A stretch of 56,141 bases of DNA from Terriglobales bacterium (GTDB lineage: Bacteria > Acidobacteriota > Terriglobia > Terriglobales > Acidobacteriaceae). Each line of letters opens with the position of its first letter. Positions within the stretch are counted from its first letter, which is position 1. A program made the position numbers and the translations under genes. The DNA is taken from assembly GCA_035457425.1 (NCBI GenBank), contig DATIBR010000103.1:1-56141 (forward strand), read 5' to 3'. Positions 16,214 to 24,402 of the stretch are shown piece after piece. A model generated the notes under the pieces. It was not told the DNA's origin. It was given only the letters and a program-made list of their open reading frames with translations, and did not search any database.

Positions 16214-16843
16214 ATGACCTGCGCAGAGTTTCAGAAGGCGCTGCCGAGCATCATCGATGGCGGTGCGAGTCCGGAGCAGGAAGCGCACCTGAGGGATTGC
16301 GCGGTGTGCTCGGACCTGGTCCAGGACCTGCGGTACATCGCCGAACAGGCGAAGCTGCTGGTGCCGATGCACGATCCGAGCCCGAAGGTGTGGGCGGGGA
16401 TCCAAAGCTCGCTAGAGCGGGAAGGGTTGGTGCGGCCGACAACGGCCGGCCGATTTCAACCGGCGCTGATCCCCGGAGGCGCGCGCTGGGGGAACCTGGC
16501 GCGCTGGGGAGCCATCGCGGCGCTGGCGCTGGTGGCGGTGTGGATCGTGGGCACGCGCATGAGCCCGACGAGCGGCACGCCGACGGCGAACGTGCCAACG
16601 CCGGCGCATGACGCCGCGGGCGACGCCGACGATCAGCAACTGATCGCGGTCGTGCAGCAGCGGCGGCCAGAGCGCGCGGAAGTCTACAGGCGCAGCCTGC
16701 AGGACGTGAACTCCTACATCGCAGACGCGAAGAAGAGCCTGGAGGAGAATCCGGGCGACGAGCAGGCGCGCGCGCACCTGATGCAGGCGTACGAGCAGAA
16801 GGCGATGCTGTACGACATCGCGACCTCGGGGCCGACGCAATGA
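16214..16843 (+). CDS. Zinc-finger anti-sigma factor (membrane)
   Basis: 209 residues. The N-terminal cytoplasmic ZAS domain carries HX3CX2C (H25-L-R-D-C29-A-V-C32) with an additional Cys3, as in anti-sigma factors that clamp ECF sigma factors. A single membrane segment at about 98-114 (WGAIAALALVAVWIVG) follows, then a periplasmic helical part: ADDQQLIAVVQQRRPERAEVYRRSL and ARAHLMQAYEQKAMLYDI. The RBS GGAGAGGAAG lies upstream. Directly after the sigma gene and before a DUF4097-like secreted protein, an arrangement common in Acidobacteria. The C-terminal helical domain likely senses the envelope signal (inference). Confidence 0.88.
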   Translation: MTCAEFQKALPSIIDGGASPEQEAHLRDCAVCSDLVQDLRYIAEQAKLLVPMHDPSPKVWAGIQSSLEREGLVRPTTAGRFQPALIPGGARWGNLARWGAIAALALVAVWIVGTRMSPTSGTPTANVPTPAHDAAGDADDQQLIAVVQQRRPERAEVYRRSLQDVNSYIADAKKSLEENPGDEQARAHLMQAYEQKAMLYDIATSGPTQ

Positions 16844-16908
16844 AGACCGGCGCAGGAGCAACGGCGGGATCCCACGGCGCCGTGCCGACGACCGGCAGGA
16901 GAGGACGT

Positions 16909-17745
16909 ATGGGCAAAGCCAACTTCGGGCTGCGGATCGCCGCGATCGCCCTGCTGGCGACGGGAGCTCTCGCCGCCGACAAGCGCAACGAATTCAAGTT
17001 CAACGCCGCCAGCGGGTCGAGCGTGACCGTGACCAACCTGCACGGCGCGGTGACGGTGAAGAGCGGCGCGGGCCGCCAGGTGCTGATCGTCGCGACCACG
17101 CACTCCGACCAGATGGCGGTGGAAGCGAACCAGTACGGCAGCCGCATCGACGCACGCACCAGCGGCAAGGCCGCGGGCGACGCCGCGCGCGTGGAGTACG
17201 AAGTCACGGTGCCGGCCGACGTGGACATCACCGTCCGCGGCGGCAGCGGGAGCGTGCGCGTCGAACGCGTGCGCGCCGACGTCGAAGTCGAAGCAGATTC
17301 GGGGCGCGTGGAAGTGCGCGACTCCTCGAACGGGCACGTGCACGTCCGCACCGTGGACGGCCCGGTGAACCTGTTCTCGCTCAGCAACTCGCACATCGAG
17401 GTGACCACGGTGAGCGGCGACGTCACGCTGAAAGCCGTGACCGGTCCGCACCTCAACGTGAACGCCGGCAAGGGCAGCATTTACTACGACGGCGACTTCG
17501 GCGGCTCGGGCGAGTACATCCTCACGAACAACTCCGGGAACATCGAGGTCACGGTGCCGGCGAGTGCCGCCATCAGCCTGAAGGCGCACTCCATCCGCGG
17601 CAGCGTGCAGAACGACCTCGCGGGGCAGGAGATGCCGGGCATGCAGGCCGGCGCGCCACGTTCCCTGGTAGGCACCTCCAAGGCCGCTTCCTCCTCGGTC
17701 GACCTCCGTTCCTTCAGTGGTAAAATCCGCGTCAAGAAGCAGTGA
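16909..17745 (+). CDS. Secreted DUF4097-like beta-helix/adhesin-type protein
   Basis: 278 residues, signal peptide MGKANFGLRIAAIALLATGALAA. The body consists of repeated short beta-strands such as SVTVTNLHGAVTVKSGAG, GSVRVERVRADVEVEADSG, GHVHVRTVDGPVNL and GNIEVTVPASAAISLKAHS, the right-handed repeat pattern of the DUF4097 / putative auto-transporter adhesin head-like family. No catalytic motif. I prefer ATG 16909, which has RBS AGGAGAGG and a signal peptide directly after it, over an ATG at 16840 that overlaps the anti-sigma stop but lacks an RBS. In many genomes such proteins follow ECF sigma/anti-sigma pairs. The role is unknown, perhaps an envelope sensor or target. Confidence 0.8.
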   Translation: MGKANFGLRIAAIALLATGALAADKRNEFKFNAASGSSVTVTNLHGAVTVKSGAGRQVLIVATTHSDQMAVEANQYGSRIDARTSGKAAGDAARVEYEVTVPADVDITVRGGSGSVRVERVRADVEVEADSGRVEVRDSSNGHVHVRTVDGPVNLFSLSNSHIEVTTVSGDVTLKAVTGPHLNVNAGKGSIYYDGDFGGSGEYILTNNSGNIEVTVPASAAISLKAHSIRGSVQNDLAGQEMPGMQAGAPRSLVGTSKAASSSVDLRSFSGKIRVKKQ

Positions 17746-17786
17746 AAAACCGGTGGCGGCGAAAGCCGCCACCGTTCACGCACACG

Positions 17787-18326
17787 ATGACGCCGAGTCG
17801 CACCGTATTCCTGACGGGATTCATGGGCGCCGGCAAGACGAGTGTGGGCGCCGCGCTCGCACGGCGCATGGGATGCGCGTTCCACGACCTGGACGCGCTC
17901 ATCGTGGAGCGCGCGCGGCAGAGCGTGGCCGAGATCTTTGAGACTTCAGGCGAAGCCGGTTTCCGGCGGCTGGAGAGCGAGGCGCTCGCGGCCTTGCTCG
18001 AGCGGCTCGGCGACGCGCCGGCGGTCATCGCGCTGGGCGGAGGGACGTTGGAAGACGCGGCGAACTTGCGGGCAGTGCGGGAGCGCGGCATCCTGGTGGC
18101 GCTGGAGGCGCCGCTCGAGACGCTGCTCGCGCGCACGCGTCGCACGCCCGGGACGCGCCCGCTGGCGCTGGATGAAGCCGGCTTCCGCAGGTTGCATGCG
18201 CGGCGCCAGGCGCTCTATGCCGCCGCCGACGTGCGGGTGGATTCCGCCGCCGGCGACGTGGAACAGGTGGCGGCGCGGGTGCAGGATTCGATCGAGACTG
18301 GCATGGCTCATCGGAGGCAGAAGTGA
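17787..18326 (+). CDS. aroK: Shikimate kinase
   Basis: Cytoplasmic enzyme phosphorylating shikimate in aromatic amino acid synthesis, 179 residues (usual about 170). P-loop GFMGAGKTSVG at residues 10-20, shikimate-binding Asp pair region FHDLDALIVERA, conserved FRRLESEAL, GGG motif VIALGGGTL and lid Arg in RTPGTRPLA. ATG 17787 (MTPSRTVFLTGFMGAG) is chosen because a longer frame would begin inside the preceding gene. The stop TGA overlaps the GTG of the next gene. The envelope sigma operon upstream is an unexpected neighbour, so aroK may have its own promoter in the DUF4097-like gene's 3' end (GTAAAAT near 17720). Confidence 0.93.
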   Translation: MTPSRTVFLTGFMGAGKTSVGAALARRMGCAFHDLDALIVERARQSVAEIFETSGEAGFRRLESEALAALLERLGDAPAVIALGGGTLEDAANLRAVRERGILVALEAPLETLLARTRRTPGTRPLALDEAGFRRLHARRQALYAAADVRVDSAAGDVEQVAARVQDSIETGMAHRRQK

Positions 18327-19051
18327 AGCGATCGCTCGTAGCCCTGGCAATACTGATCTCCCTCGCCCTGTTCGCTGCCGCGGCGGCCGCCAAGAAAGAG
18401 AGCGGCACGACGGTGGATTCCGGCAGCTTCGAGGTGCTGGTCGACGGCAAGCGCGTCGGCACCGAGCACTTCAAGATCCAGCAGAATGCCGCCGGCAGCG
18501 TCACCACCTCGACCATCAAGGTGGTGGCCGGAACCAAGGCCGAGCAATCTTCCACCCTGCAGCTCAACGCAACCGGTGAATTGGTGCACTATGACTGGAA
18601 AGAGTTGAGCCCGGGCAAGGCCCAGACCACGGTCGAAGTCAGTGGCGGCATTCTTCTGCAGAAGGTCACACTCGTGGCCGGGAAGAAGCCCGACGAATTG
18701 CCGTACATGACGCCGCCGTCCACCTTCATCCTGGACGACAACTTCTTCACCCACCGGCAACTCATCGTTTGGCGATATCTCGGCGGGAACTGCGGGACGA
18801 AGGATGGGAAATTCGCATGCGTCCCCGGGAAGCTGGGGATCCTCGTCCCGGCGCAGCACATCAAGGCCATCGTCGCGCTGGAGCTGGTCGGACTCGAAAA
18901 GATCTCGTGGAAGGGCTCGGAGCGAGAGGTGCTGCACGTCAAGCTGACGGCCGACGAGATCGCGTGGGACATCTGGGTGGACCCGGCGGATTCCTACAAG
19001 GTTCTCCGCATCCTCATCCCGGCGAATAAGACCGAGGTCCTGCGCACGTAG
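18323..19051 (+). CDS. Secreted protein of unknown function
   Basis: 242 residues with signal peptide MKRSLVALAILISLALFAAAAAA. The mature part looks like an all-beta lipocalin-like or DUF6134-like fold: GSFEVLVDGKRVGTEHFKI, TSTIKVVAG, STLQLNATGELVHYDWKE, then GGILLQKVTL, FILDDNFFTHRQLIVWRYLG and IAWDIWVDPADSYKVLRIL. Two Cys (GGNCGTKDGKFAC) could form a disulfide. GTG start overlapping the aroK stop by 4 nt, with GGAGG 8 nt upstream, so it is translationally coupled to aroK. The pattern (reporting-strand, polar, reporting-strand) resembles proteins binding a lipid or sugar, but I do not recognise the family with certainty. Confidence 0.75.
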   Translation: MKRSLVALAILISLALFAAAAAAKKESGTTVDSGSFEVLVDGKRVGTEHFKIQQNAAGSVTTSTIKVVAGTKAEQSSTLQLNATGELVHYDWKELSPGKAQTTVEVSGGILLQKVTLVAGKKPDELPYMTPPSTFILDDNFFTHRQLIVWRYLGGNCGTKDGKFACVPGKLGILVPAQHIKAIVALELVGLEKISWKGSEREVLHVKLTADEIAWDIWVDPADSYKVLRILIPANKTEVLRT

Positions 19052-19074
19052 GGTCCGTCGCACCTGGAGGCCGG

Positions 19075-20091
19075 TTGGCAGCCGATCAGCGCAAGAACAT
19101 CCTGTTCGCCTACGGCGTGGCGCTATTCCTGTTGTTCATCTATCTGGCGCGCGGCGTCGTGCTGCTGGTGTACGTCTCGGCGCTGGCGGCGGTCGTGGTC
19201 TTCCCCGCGGTCGAGCAGGTACAGCGGCTGCGCATCGGGAAATGGCATCCCAGCCGCGGGCTCGCCATCCTGCTGGTGATCGTGGCGGGGCTCGCCGCGC
19301 TGACCATCTTCTTCATCTTCGCGCTGCCGCCGGTGTTCCACGACCTGCGCACCCTGGCGGAGGAAGCGCCGAGCCGCACCGCCGAGCTGAACGAGCGCTT
19401 CCATCGCATCCCGTATGCCGACCGCATCGACCTGGGCGCGCTGCAGCAGCATGCCACGGCGGCACTGGGCGGGCTGCTGGGGCTGTTCAAGGGAGTGGCG
19501 GGCGGCGTGTTCGCCTTCTTCAGCTGCCTGATCATGACGGCGTACTTCATCATCGACGGCGAGCACGCGTTCCAGTGGGCGATGTCGCTGTTCCCTGCGC
19601 GGCAGCGCGCGCGGCTCGACCCCACGCTGCGGCGCGCGCAGCGGCGGGTGCGCAACTGGCTGATCGGGCAGCTCGCGCTCATGCTGATCCTGGGCGTGGC
19701 GGCCTTCGTGGTCTTCGGACTGCTGCACGTGCGGTACTTCTACCTGCTGGCGGTGATCGCGGGCCTGGCCAACATCATCCCGATCGTGGGTCCCATCGTG
19801 TCGCTGATCCTGGCGTCGCTGGTGGCATCGACGGACGGCTGGGCGAAGCTCTCCGGCGTGCTCATCTTCTACCTGGTCTACCAGCAGGTGGAGAATGCGT
19901 TCCTGACGCCGAGGATCATGAAGCAGACGGTGGACCTGCCGCCGGTCGCAGTGATCATCGCCCTGGCGCTGGGCGGAGCGCTGGCGGGCGTTCCGGGCGC
20001 GCTGGTAGCGGTGCCGACGGCCGCGTGGGTCGCGGTGCTGATCGACGAGTACGTGGTGAAAGGGAACGAGCCCGAAACCAGCGCGAGCTAG
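19075..20091 (+). CDS. AI-2E/PerM-family membrane permease
   Basis: Inner-membrane protein of the AI-2E transporter (PerM/YdiK/TqsA, DUF20) family, 338 residues. Seen: two N-terminal membrane helices (NILFAYGVALFLLFIYLARG and VVLLVYVSALAAVVVFPAVE), a central soluble helical segment (LRTLAEEAPSRTAELNERFH), and a C-terminal cluster of helices with the family signature ANIIPIVGPIVSLILASLVA and VYQQVENAFLTPRIM. The start is TTG 19075 with GGAGG 6 nt upstream. Function in the family is varied (autoinducer-2 or small-molecule export, Na+/H+ exchange), and the substrate here is unknown. Convergent with galT, with 1 bp between the stop codons. Confidence 0.87.
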   Translation: MAADQRKNILFAYGVALFLLFIYLARGVVLLVYVSALAAVVVFPAVEQVQRLRIGKWHPSRGLAILLVIVAGLAALTIFFIFALPPVFHDLRTLAEEAPSRTAELNERFHRIPYADRIDLGALQQHATAALGGLLGLFKGVAGGVFAFFSCLIMTAYFIIDGEHAFQWAMSLFPARQRARLDPTLRRAQRRVRNWLIGQLALMLILGVAAFVVFGLLHVRYFYLLAVIAGLANIIPIVGPIVSLILASLVASTDGWAKLSGVLIFYLVYQQVENAFLTPRIMKQTVDLPPVAVIIALALGGALAGVPGALVAVPTAAWVAVLIDEYVVKGNEPETSAS

Positions 20092-20092
20092 C

Positions 20093-21112
20093 CTACTTCG
20101 CCGCCCCCGCCGCCTGCTCCGGGATCTTGACGTTACGCAGGAACTCGGCCGCGGCTTCCGGCAACACCACGTTGATGAACATCCCGGAGCCGAGCTCGAA
20201 GCCGGCGACCTTGGTGAGCCGCGGGATGATGCTGATGTACCAGTGGTAGTACTTCACGCCGCGGCTCTCAGCGGGCGCGGTGCGGATGGCGTAGTTGAAG
20301 TCGGGATTCTCGAGGCCGTAGTAGAGCTTGCCCAGGATCGTCTTCATGACCCGCGCCAGGTCCACCAGCTCCTCCTCGTTGATGTCCCCGAAGCTCGCCA
20401 TGTGGCGCTTGGGATAGACGTGCGTGACGAAAGGGGTGGGCGAGGCGAACTGCTCGCCGGCGATGAAGTGCTCGCTCTCCAGGACGATGCGCGTACCCTC
20501 CTGCACCTCTTCGTGGTTGAGCTGGCAGAAGATGCACTCGCCGTACTCGTCGTAGTGGCGCAGCGCCTCCTCGAAACGCTCTCGCACCTGGTGCGAGATG
20601 ACCGGGATGGCGATGAGCTGCGAGTGCGGGTGCTCGAGGCTGGCGCCGGCGGTGCCGCCATGGTTCTTGAAGATGATGATCTGCTGGACGCGCGGGTCCT
20701 GCGAGATCTCGTCGTAGCGCTGCTTGTAGGCGCGGAAGATATTCGCGACGTGGGACTCGGGCAGGAGCGCGGTCGTGAGGTTGTGCTGCCGGCCTTCGAC
20801 GATGACGTCATGGATGCCGACGCCGTTGATGGTGCGGCGCGAGCGCTCGATCCGGCGCGTCGGCTGGCCTTCGCGGGCGAGCGCGGAGAACTTGTTGGGG
20901 ACCACGCGGATCTGCCACTTGCCGTCGTGGTCGAGGTGCATGATCTCGGGGGGCGCGAGCGCCTCGTTGCCACCGCAGAACGGGCAATTCTCGCTGTATT
21001 CCGGGAGCGGCTTCACGTCGCGCTTCACGCTGAGCTGCTCCGGGCGCTTGGCGCGCTCGGTCGCGATGATGACCCACTCCTTCGTGACACGGTTCTGGCG
21101 TAGCTCGGGCAT
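20093..21112 (-). CDS. galT: Galactose-1-phosphate uridylyltransferase
   Basis: HIT-superfamily nucleotidyltransferase of the Leloir pathway, 339 residues. Opening MPELRQNRVTKEWVIIATERAKRP is typical. Zinc-binding CPFCGGNE near residue 43 and a second Cys pair in CIFC. Catalytic HPHSQL (HPHxQ, with the uridylylated His) near residue 160. HVYPKRHMAS further on. I start at ATG 21112 because an upstream extension lacks similarity. Divergent from asd. No other Leloir gene is near, so it could also act on other hexose-1-phosphates. Confidence 0.9.
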   Translation of the reverse strand: MPELRQNRVTKEWVIIATERAKRPEQLSVKRDVKPLPEYSENCPFCGGNEALAPPEIMHLDHDGKWQIRVVPNKFSALAREGQPTRRIERSRRTINGVGIHDVIVEGRQHNLTTALLPESHVANIFRAYKQRYDEISQDPRVQQIIIFKNHGGTAGASLEHPHSQLIAIPVISHQVRERFEEALRHYDEYGECIFCQLNHEEVQEGTRIVLESEHFIAGEQFASPTPFVTHVYPKRHMASFGDINEEELVDLARVMKTILGKLYYGLENPDFNYAIRTAPAESRGVKYYHWYISIIPRLTKVAGFELGSGMFINVVLPEAAAEFLRNVKIPEQAAGAAK

Positions 21113-21250
21113 GGCAGCCTCGCGGGCCAGCGATGGGGGCTTTGGCTGGCAGATCAGTGCGCTGCGGAGCATATCAAAACCCGCTCCAGCAGCGGCCAAA
21201 AATCGCCCCGGAAGCGGGATGGTAAAATCGCTTTTCACTCGGAACGGACA

Positions 21251-22306
21251 ATGGTGAACAGCAAGACGCCTGTGGGCATCCTGGGCGCGACCGGCATCGT
21301 CGGGCAGCGCTTCCTCCAGCTGCTGGAGATGCATCCGTGGTTCGAGGTCACGTGGGTGGCGGCCTCGGAGCGCTCGGCCGGACTTCCCTACGCGAAGGCG
21401 GCGAACTGGCGGCTGAAGACGCCGATCCCGGAAAAGGTCGCGAGCATGATCGTCTCGCCGGCCGATCCGAAGGACGCGCCGAAGGTGATCTTTGCCGCCC
21501 TCGACTCGAAGATCGCGCAGGAACTGGAACCCAGGTTCGCCGAGGCCGGCTGCGCCGTGGTCTCGAACTCCAGCGCCTTCCGGATGCAGCAGGATGTTCC
21601 GCTCATCATTCCCGAGGTCAACCCGACGCACCTCACGCTGATCGACAAGCAGCCGTGGCGCAAGAAGTCCGGCGGCTTCATCGTGACGAATTCGAACTGC
21701 TCGGCGATGGGGCTGGTGCTGGCGCTGGCGCCGCTGCAGCAGAGATTCGGCGTCGAGAAGGTGTTCGTGGTCACGATGCAGGCGGTCTCGGGCGCGGGCT
21801 ATCCGGGGGTGGCGTCGCTCGACATCCTCGGCAACGTGATCCCGTTCATCGCGAACGAAGAGGACAAGCTGGAGAGCGAGCCGCGCAAGATGCTGGGCAG
21901 CATGAACGGCGCGGGCGCGGTGCTGGCCGACATGGTGGTGAGCGCGCAGTGCAACCGCGTTGCGGTGGAAGACGGCCACACCGAATCGGTCTCGGTGAAG
22001 CTCAAGAAGCCGGCGACGCGCGAGGAGATCATCGAGGCGTGGACGTCGTTCCGCGGCGTCGCGCAGGAGAAACGCCTGCCGAGCGCGCCGGACCAGCCCA
22101 TCTTCTATGACCCGGCGCCAGACCGCCCGCAGCCGCGGCTCGACGTGGAGCGGGGCGCGGGCATGAGCGCCAGCATCGGCCGGCTGCGACCGTGTCCGCT
22201 GCTCGACTGGAAGTTCACGCTGCTCTCGCACAACACCGTCCGCGGCGCGGCGGGCGCGGCCCTGCTCAACGCGGAACTCCTCCAGGCGCAGGGCTACATC
22301 GGTTGA
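21251..22306 (+). CDS. asd: Aspartate-semialdehyde dehydrogenase
   Basis: NADP-dependent reduction of aspartyl-4-phosphate, the branch to lysine/DAP, threonine and methionine; 351 residues. NADP-binding GILGATGIVGQRF, then SNSSAFRM, catalytic Cys in TNSNCSAMGL, and VSGAGYPGVASLDILGN. C-terminal His/Arg motif in EDGHTESVSV. The enlarged size and the NxxWRLKTPIPE region are those of the archaeal/fungal-like Asd group (USG-1 distinct). ATG 21251 with GGAACGGA upstream, and a TAAAAT -10 candidate at 21223-21228 predicts a leader of about 15 nt. Its stop overlaps the lysC start, so the two are coupled. Confidence 0.95.
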   Translation: MVNSKTPVGILGATGIVGQRFLQLLEMHPWFEVTWVAASERSAGLPYAKAANWRLKTPIPEKVASMIVSPADPKDAPKVIFAALDSKIAQELEPRFAEAGCAVVSNSSAFRMQQDVPLIIPEVNPTHLTLIDKQPWRKKSGGFIVTNSNCSAMGLVLALAPLQQRFGVEKVFVVTMQAVSGAGYPGVASLDILGNVIPFIANEEDKLESEPRKMLGSMNGAGAVLADMVVSAQCNRVAVEDGHTESVSVKLKKPATREEIIEAWTSFRGVAQEKRLPSAPDQPIFYDPAPDRPQPRLDVERGAGMSASIGRLRPCPLLDWKFTLLSHNTVRGAAGAALLNAELLQAQGYIG

Positions 22307-23679
22307 GCCTCGTCATGAAATTCGGCGGGACGTCCGTGGAGGACGCCGCCGCCATCACGCGCGCGGCCGCGATCGTGCAATCGCGGTTGGCGGAGCAGCC
22401 GGTCGTGGTGGTGAGCGCGATGGCCAAAGTCACCGACCAGCTGGTCGCGTGCGCCAACGCCGCCGGCAACGGCGACCGCGAGGCCGCGCTCGGCATCGCG
22501 CGCGGCCTGCGCGAGCGCCACTACACCGCCGCCAGCGAGCTGCTCGGCACCGGCGTCTTCACGCAATTCCACTCCGAGCTGGAAGGCGAGTTCGACGCGC
22601 TCGACGAGCTGCTGCGCGGCATCGCCGCGGTCGGCGAGCTCACGCCGCGGACCACCGACAATGTGCTCTCGTTCGGCGAGCGCCTCTCCAGCAAATTGGT
22701 GACGGCGGCCTTCTCGGCGCGCGGCCTGAGCGCGTCGCTGGTCGACGCGCGGCAGTGCATCGTGACCGACGACCGGCACACGCGCGCCACGCCGCTGTTC
22801 GACGAGATCAACGACGCGCTCGCCGAATACGTGCGCCCGCTGCTGGAGCGCGGCCGCGTGCCGGTGATGGGCGGCTTCATCGGCGCGACCCAGGACGGCG
22901 CGCCGACGACCATCGGCCGCGGCGGCTCGGATTTCTCCGCCGCCATCGTCGGCGCCGGCATCGGCTCCGCCCGCATCGAGATCTGGACCGACGTCGACGG
23001 CATGAAGACCACCGACCCCAACCTTTGCCCCGACGCCCGTCGCATCAAGGTCATCAGCTTCGACGAGGCGGCGGAGCTGGCCTATTTCGGCGCGAAAGTG
23101 CTGCACCCGGCGACGCTGCTGCCGGCCGTCCAGAAGAACATCCCGGTGCTGGTGCTGAACTCCCGCAACCCGAAGAACGAAGGGACGCGCATCGTGGCGC
23201 GCGCGCCGGGCTGCAAGAACCCGTTCAAGGCCATCGCGGCGAAGAAGCGCATCACCATCGTGGACGTGGTGGCGACCCGCATGCTGGGCGCGCACGGCTT
23301 CCTGAAGGCCATCTTCGAGGTCTTCGACCGCCACCGCTGCGCCGTCGACGTGGTGTCGACCTCGGAGGTCAGCGTCTCGCTCACGGTGGATTCCAATGAA
23401 GCGATCCCCGCCATCGCCGCCGACCTCGGCAAGCTGGCCGAGGTGAAGTACGAGGGCCGCAAGGCCATCGTCTGCCTGGTGGGCGAGAACATCCGCGGGA
23501 CCCGCGGGGTGGCGGCCAAGGTGTTCAGCGCCATCTCCGACGTGAACGTGAGGATGATCAGCCAGGGCGCGAGCGAGATCAACATCACGTTCGTGATCGA
23601 AGAGGACGACGTGCCGCAGGTCGTCCAGCGTCTTCACAAGACGTTCTTCGCGGACGCCGACCCGGCAGTATTCGACTGA
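22303..23679 (+). CDS. lysC: Aspartate kinase (lysine-sensitive type)
   Basis: First step of the aspartate pathway, 458 residues. Amino-acid-kinase domain opens MSLVMKFGGTSVED, with the catalytic KFGGTSV. ATP/Asp-binding TIGRGGSDFSAAIVGAG and EIWTDVDGMKTTDPNL follow. Two C-terminal ACT domains: RITIVDVVATRMLGAHGFLK and AIVCLVGENIRGTRGVAAKVF, the second ending with SEINITFVIEEDD. I use TTG 22303, which overlaps the asd stop (TTGA) and gives the usual S-L-V-M-K-F-G-G start. ATG 22315 is the alternative. ACT domains imply feedback inhibition by lysine or threonine. Confidence 0.94.
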   Translation: MSLVMKFGGTSVEDAAAITRAAAIVQSRLAEQPVVVVSAMAKVTDQLVACANAAGNGDREAALGIARGLRERHYTAASELLGTGVFTQFHSELEGEFDALDELLRGIAAVGELTPRTTDNVLSFGERLSSKLVTAAFSARGLSASLVDARQCIVTDDRHTRATPLFDEINDALAEYVRPLLERGRVPVMGGFIGATQDGAPTTIGRGGSDFSAAIVGAGIGSARIEIWTDVDGMKTTDPNLCPDARRIKVISFDEAAELAYFGAKVLHPATLLPAVQKNIPVLVLNSRNPKNEGTRIVARAPGCKNPFKAIAAKKRITIVDVVATRMLGAHGFLKAIFEVFDRHRCAVDVVSTSEVSVSLTVDSNEAIPAIAADLGKLAEVKYEGRKAIVCLVGENIRGTRGVAAKVFSAISDVNVRMISQGASEINITFVIEEDDVPQVVQRLHKTFFADADPAVFD

Positions 23680-23687
23680 GTGGAGCG

Positions 23688-23693
23688 TAGAAT
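23688..23693 (+). promoter_or_regulatory. Candidate -10 element of dapB, leaderless arrangement
   Basis: TAGAAT 7 nt before the dapB ATG, between lysC stop and dapB. No clear -35. It could be an internal operon promoter. Confidence 0.4.
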
Positions 23694-23700
23694 CCCAACG

Positions 23701-24393
23701 ATGAGACTGCTTGTCCTAGGCCGCGGGAAGACCGGCGCGCTCGTTGCCTCGGTGGCGCGCGAGCGCGGCCACGAGGTCCGGGTAATGGGCGCGGAGGAGA
23801 ATCCGGGCGGCGCGGCGCTGACCCCGGATGCCCTGCGCGACGTGGATGCGATCATCGACTTCACCACGCCGCAGGCGGTGATCCCCAACATCATCGGCGC
23901 GATGCAGGCGAAGAAACCGATGGTCGTGGGCACGACCGGCTGGTACGACAAGCTGGCGATGGTGCGCGACCTGGTGCGCGAGTCGAATGGTTCCCTGCTC
24001 TGCGCGCCGAATTTTTCCATCGGCGTGAACGTGTTCTTCGAGGTCGCGCGCGCCGCCGCCGCCGCGTTGAAGCACGGCTACGCCGCCCACATCGTGGAGC
24101 GCCACCACGCGCAGAAGAAAGACGCGCCCTCGGGAACGGCGGCAAGGATGCAGCAGATCATCCAGGAGATCAGCGGCAAGGAACTGGAGATCACCAGCAT
24201 CCGGGAAGGCGACGTGGTCGGCACGCACGTGATGCTGTTCGACTCGCCCAACGACACCATGATGTTCACGCACGACGCCAAGTCGCGCCGCGGCTTCGCC
24301 GAGGGGGCGGTGGTCGCCGCCGAATGGCTGCGCGGCAAGCAGGGCTTCTTCGAGTTCAAAGATGTGCTGCTTACTAAGCAAGCCGGAAAGTAG
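23701..24393 (+). CDS. dapB: 4-Hydroxy-tetrahydrodipicolinate reductase
   Basis: NAD(P)H-dependent reductase of the DAP/lysine pathway, 230 residues, slightly shorter than E. coli DapB (273). Rossmann start LLVLGRGKTGALVASVARERG, then DFTTPQAV and VGTTGWYD. Catalytic VERHHAQKKDAPSGTA contains the His pair, Lys and the DAPSGTA motif. ATG 23701, 21 nt after lysC, lies 7 nt after TAGAAT (23688-23693), so it may also be transcribed independently as a leaderless message. Part of asd-lysC-dapB-dapA. Confidence 0.94.
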   Translation: MRLLVLGRGKTGALVASVARERGHEVRVMGAEENPGGAALTPDALRDVDAIIDFTTPQAVIPNIIGAMQAKKPMVVGTTGWYDKLAMVRDLVRESNGSLLCAPNFSIGVNVFFEVARAAAAALKHGYAAHIVERHHAQKKDAPSGTAARMQQIIQEISGKELEITSIREGDVVGTHVMLFDSPNDTMMFTHDAKSRRGFAEGAVVAAEWLRGKQGFFEFKDVLLTKQAGK

Positions 24394-24402
24394 ACTAGTC
24401 GC

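Noticed and set aside
20093-22231. galT frame extended upstream to 712 residues
   Set aside because: The extra 370 residues are the antisense of asd; the true galT start MPELRQNRVTKEW lies at 21112.
22192-22302. Upstream extension of lysC into asd
   Set aside because: Arg/Gly-rich residues unlike aspartokinase; MSLVMKFGGTSV at 22303 is the natural start.
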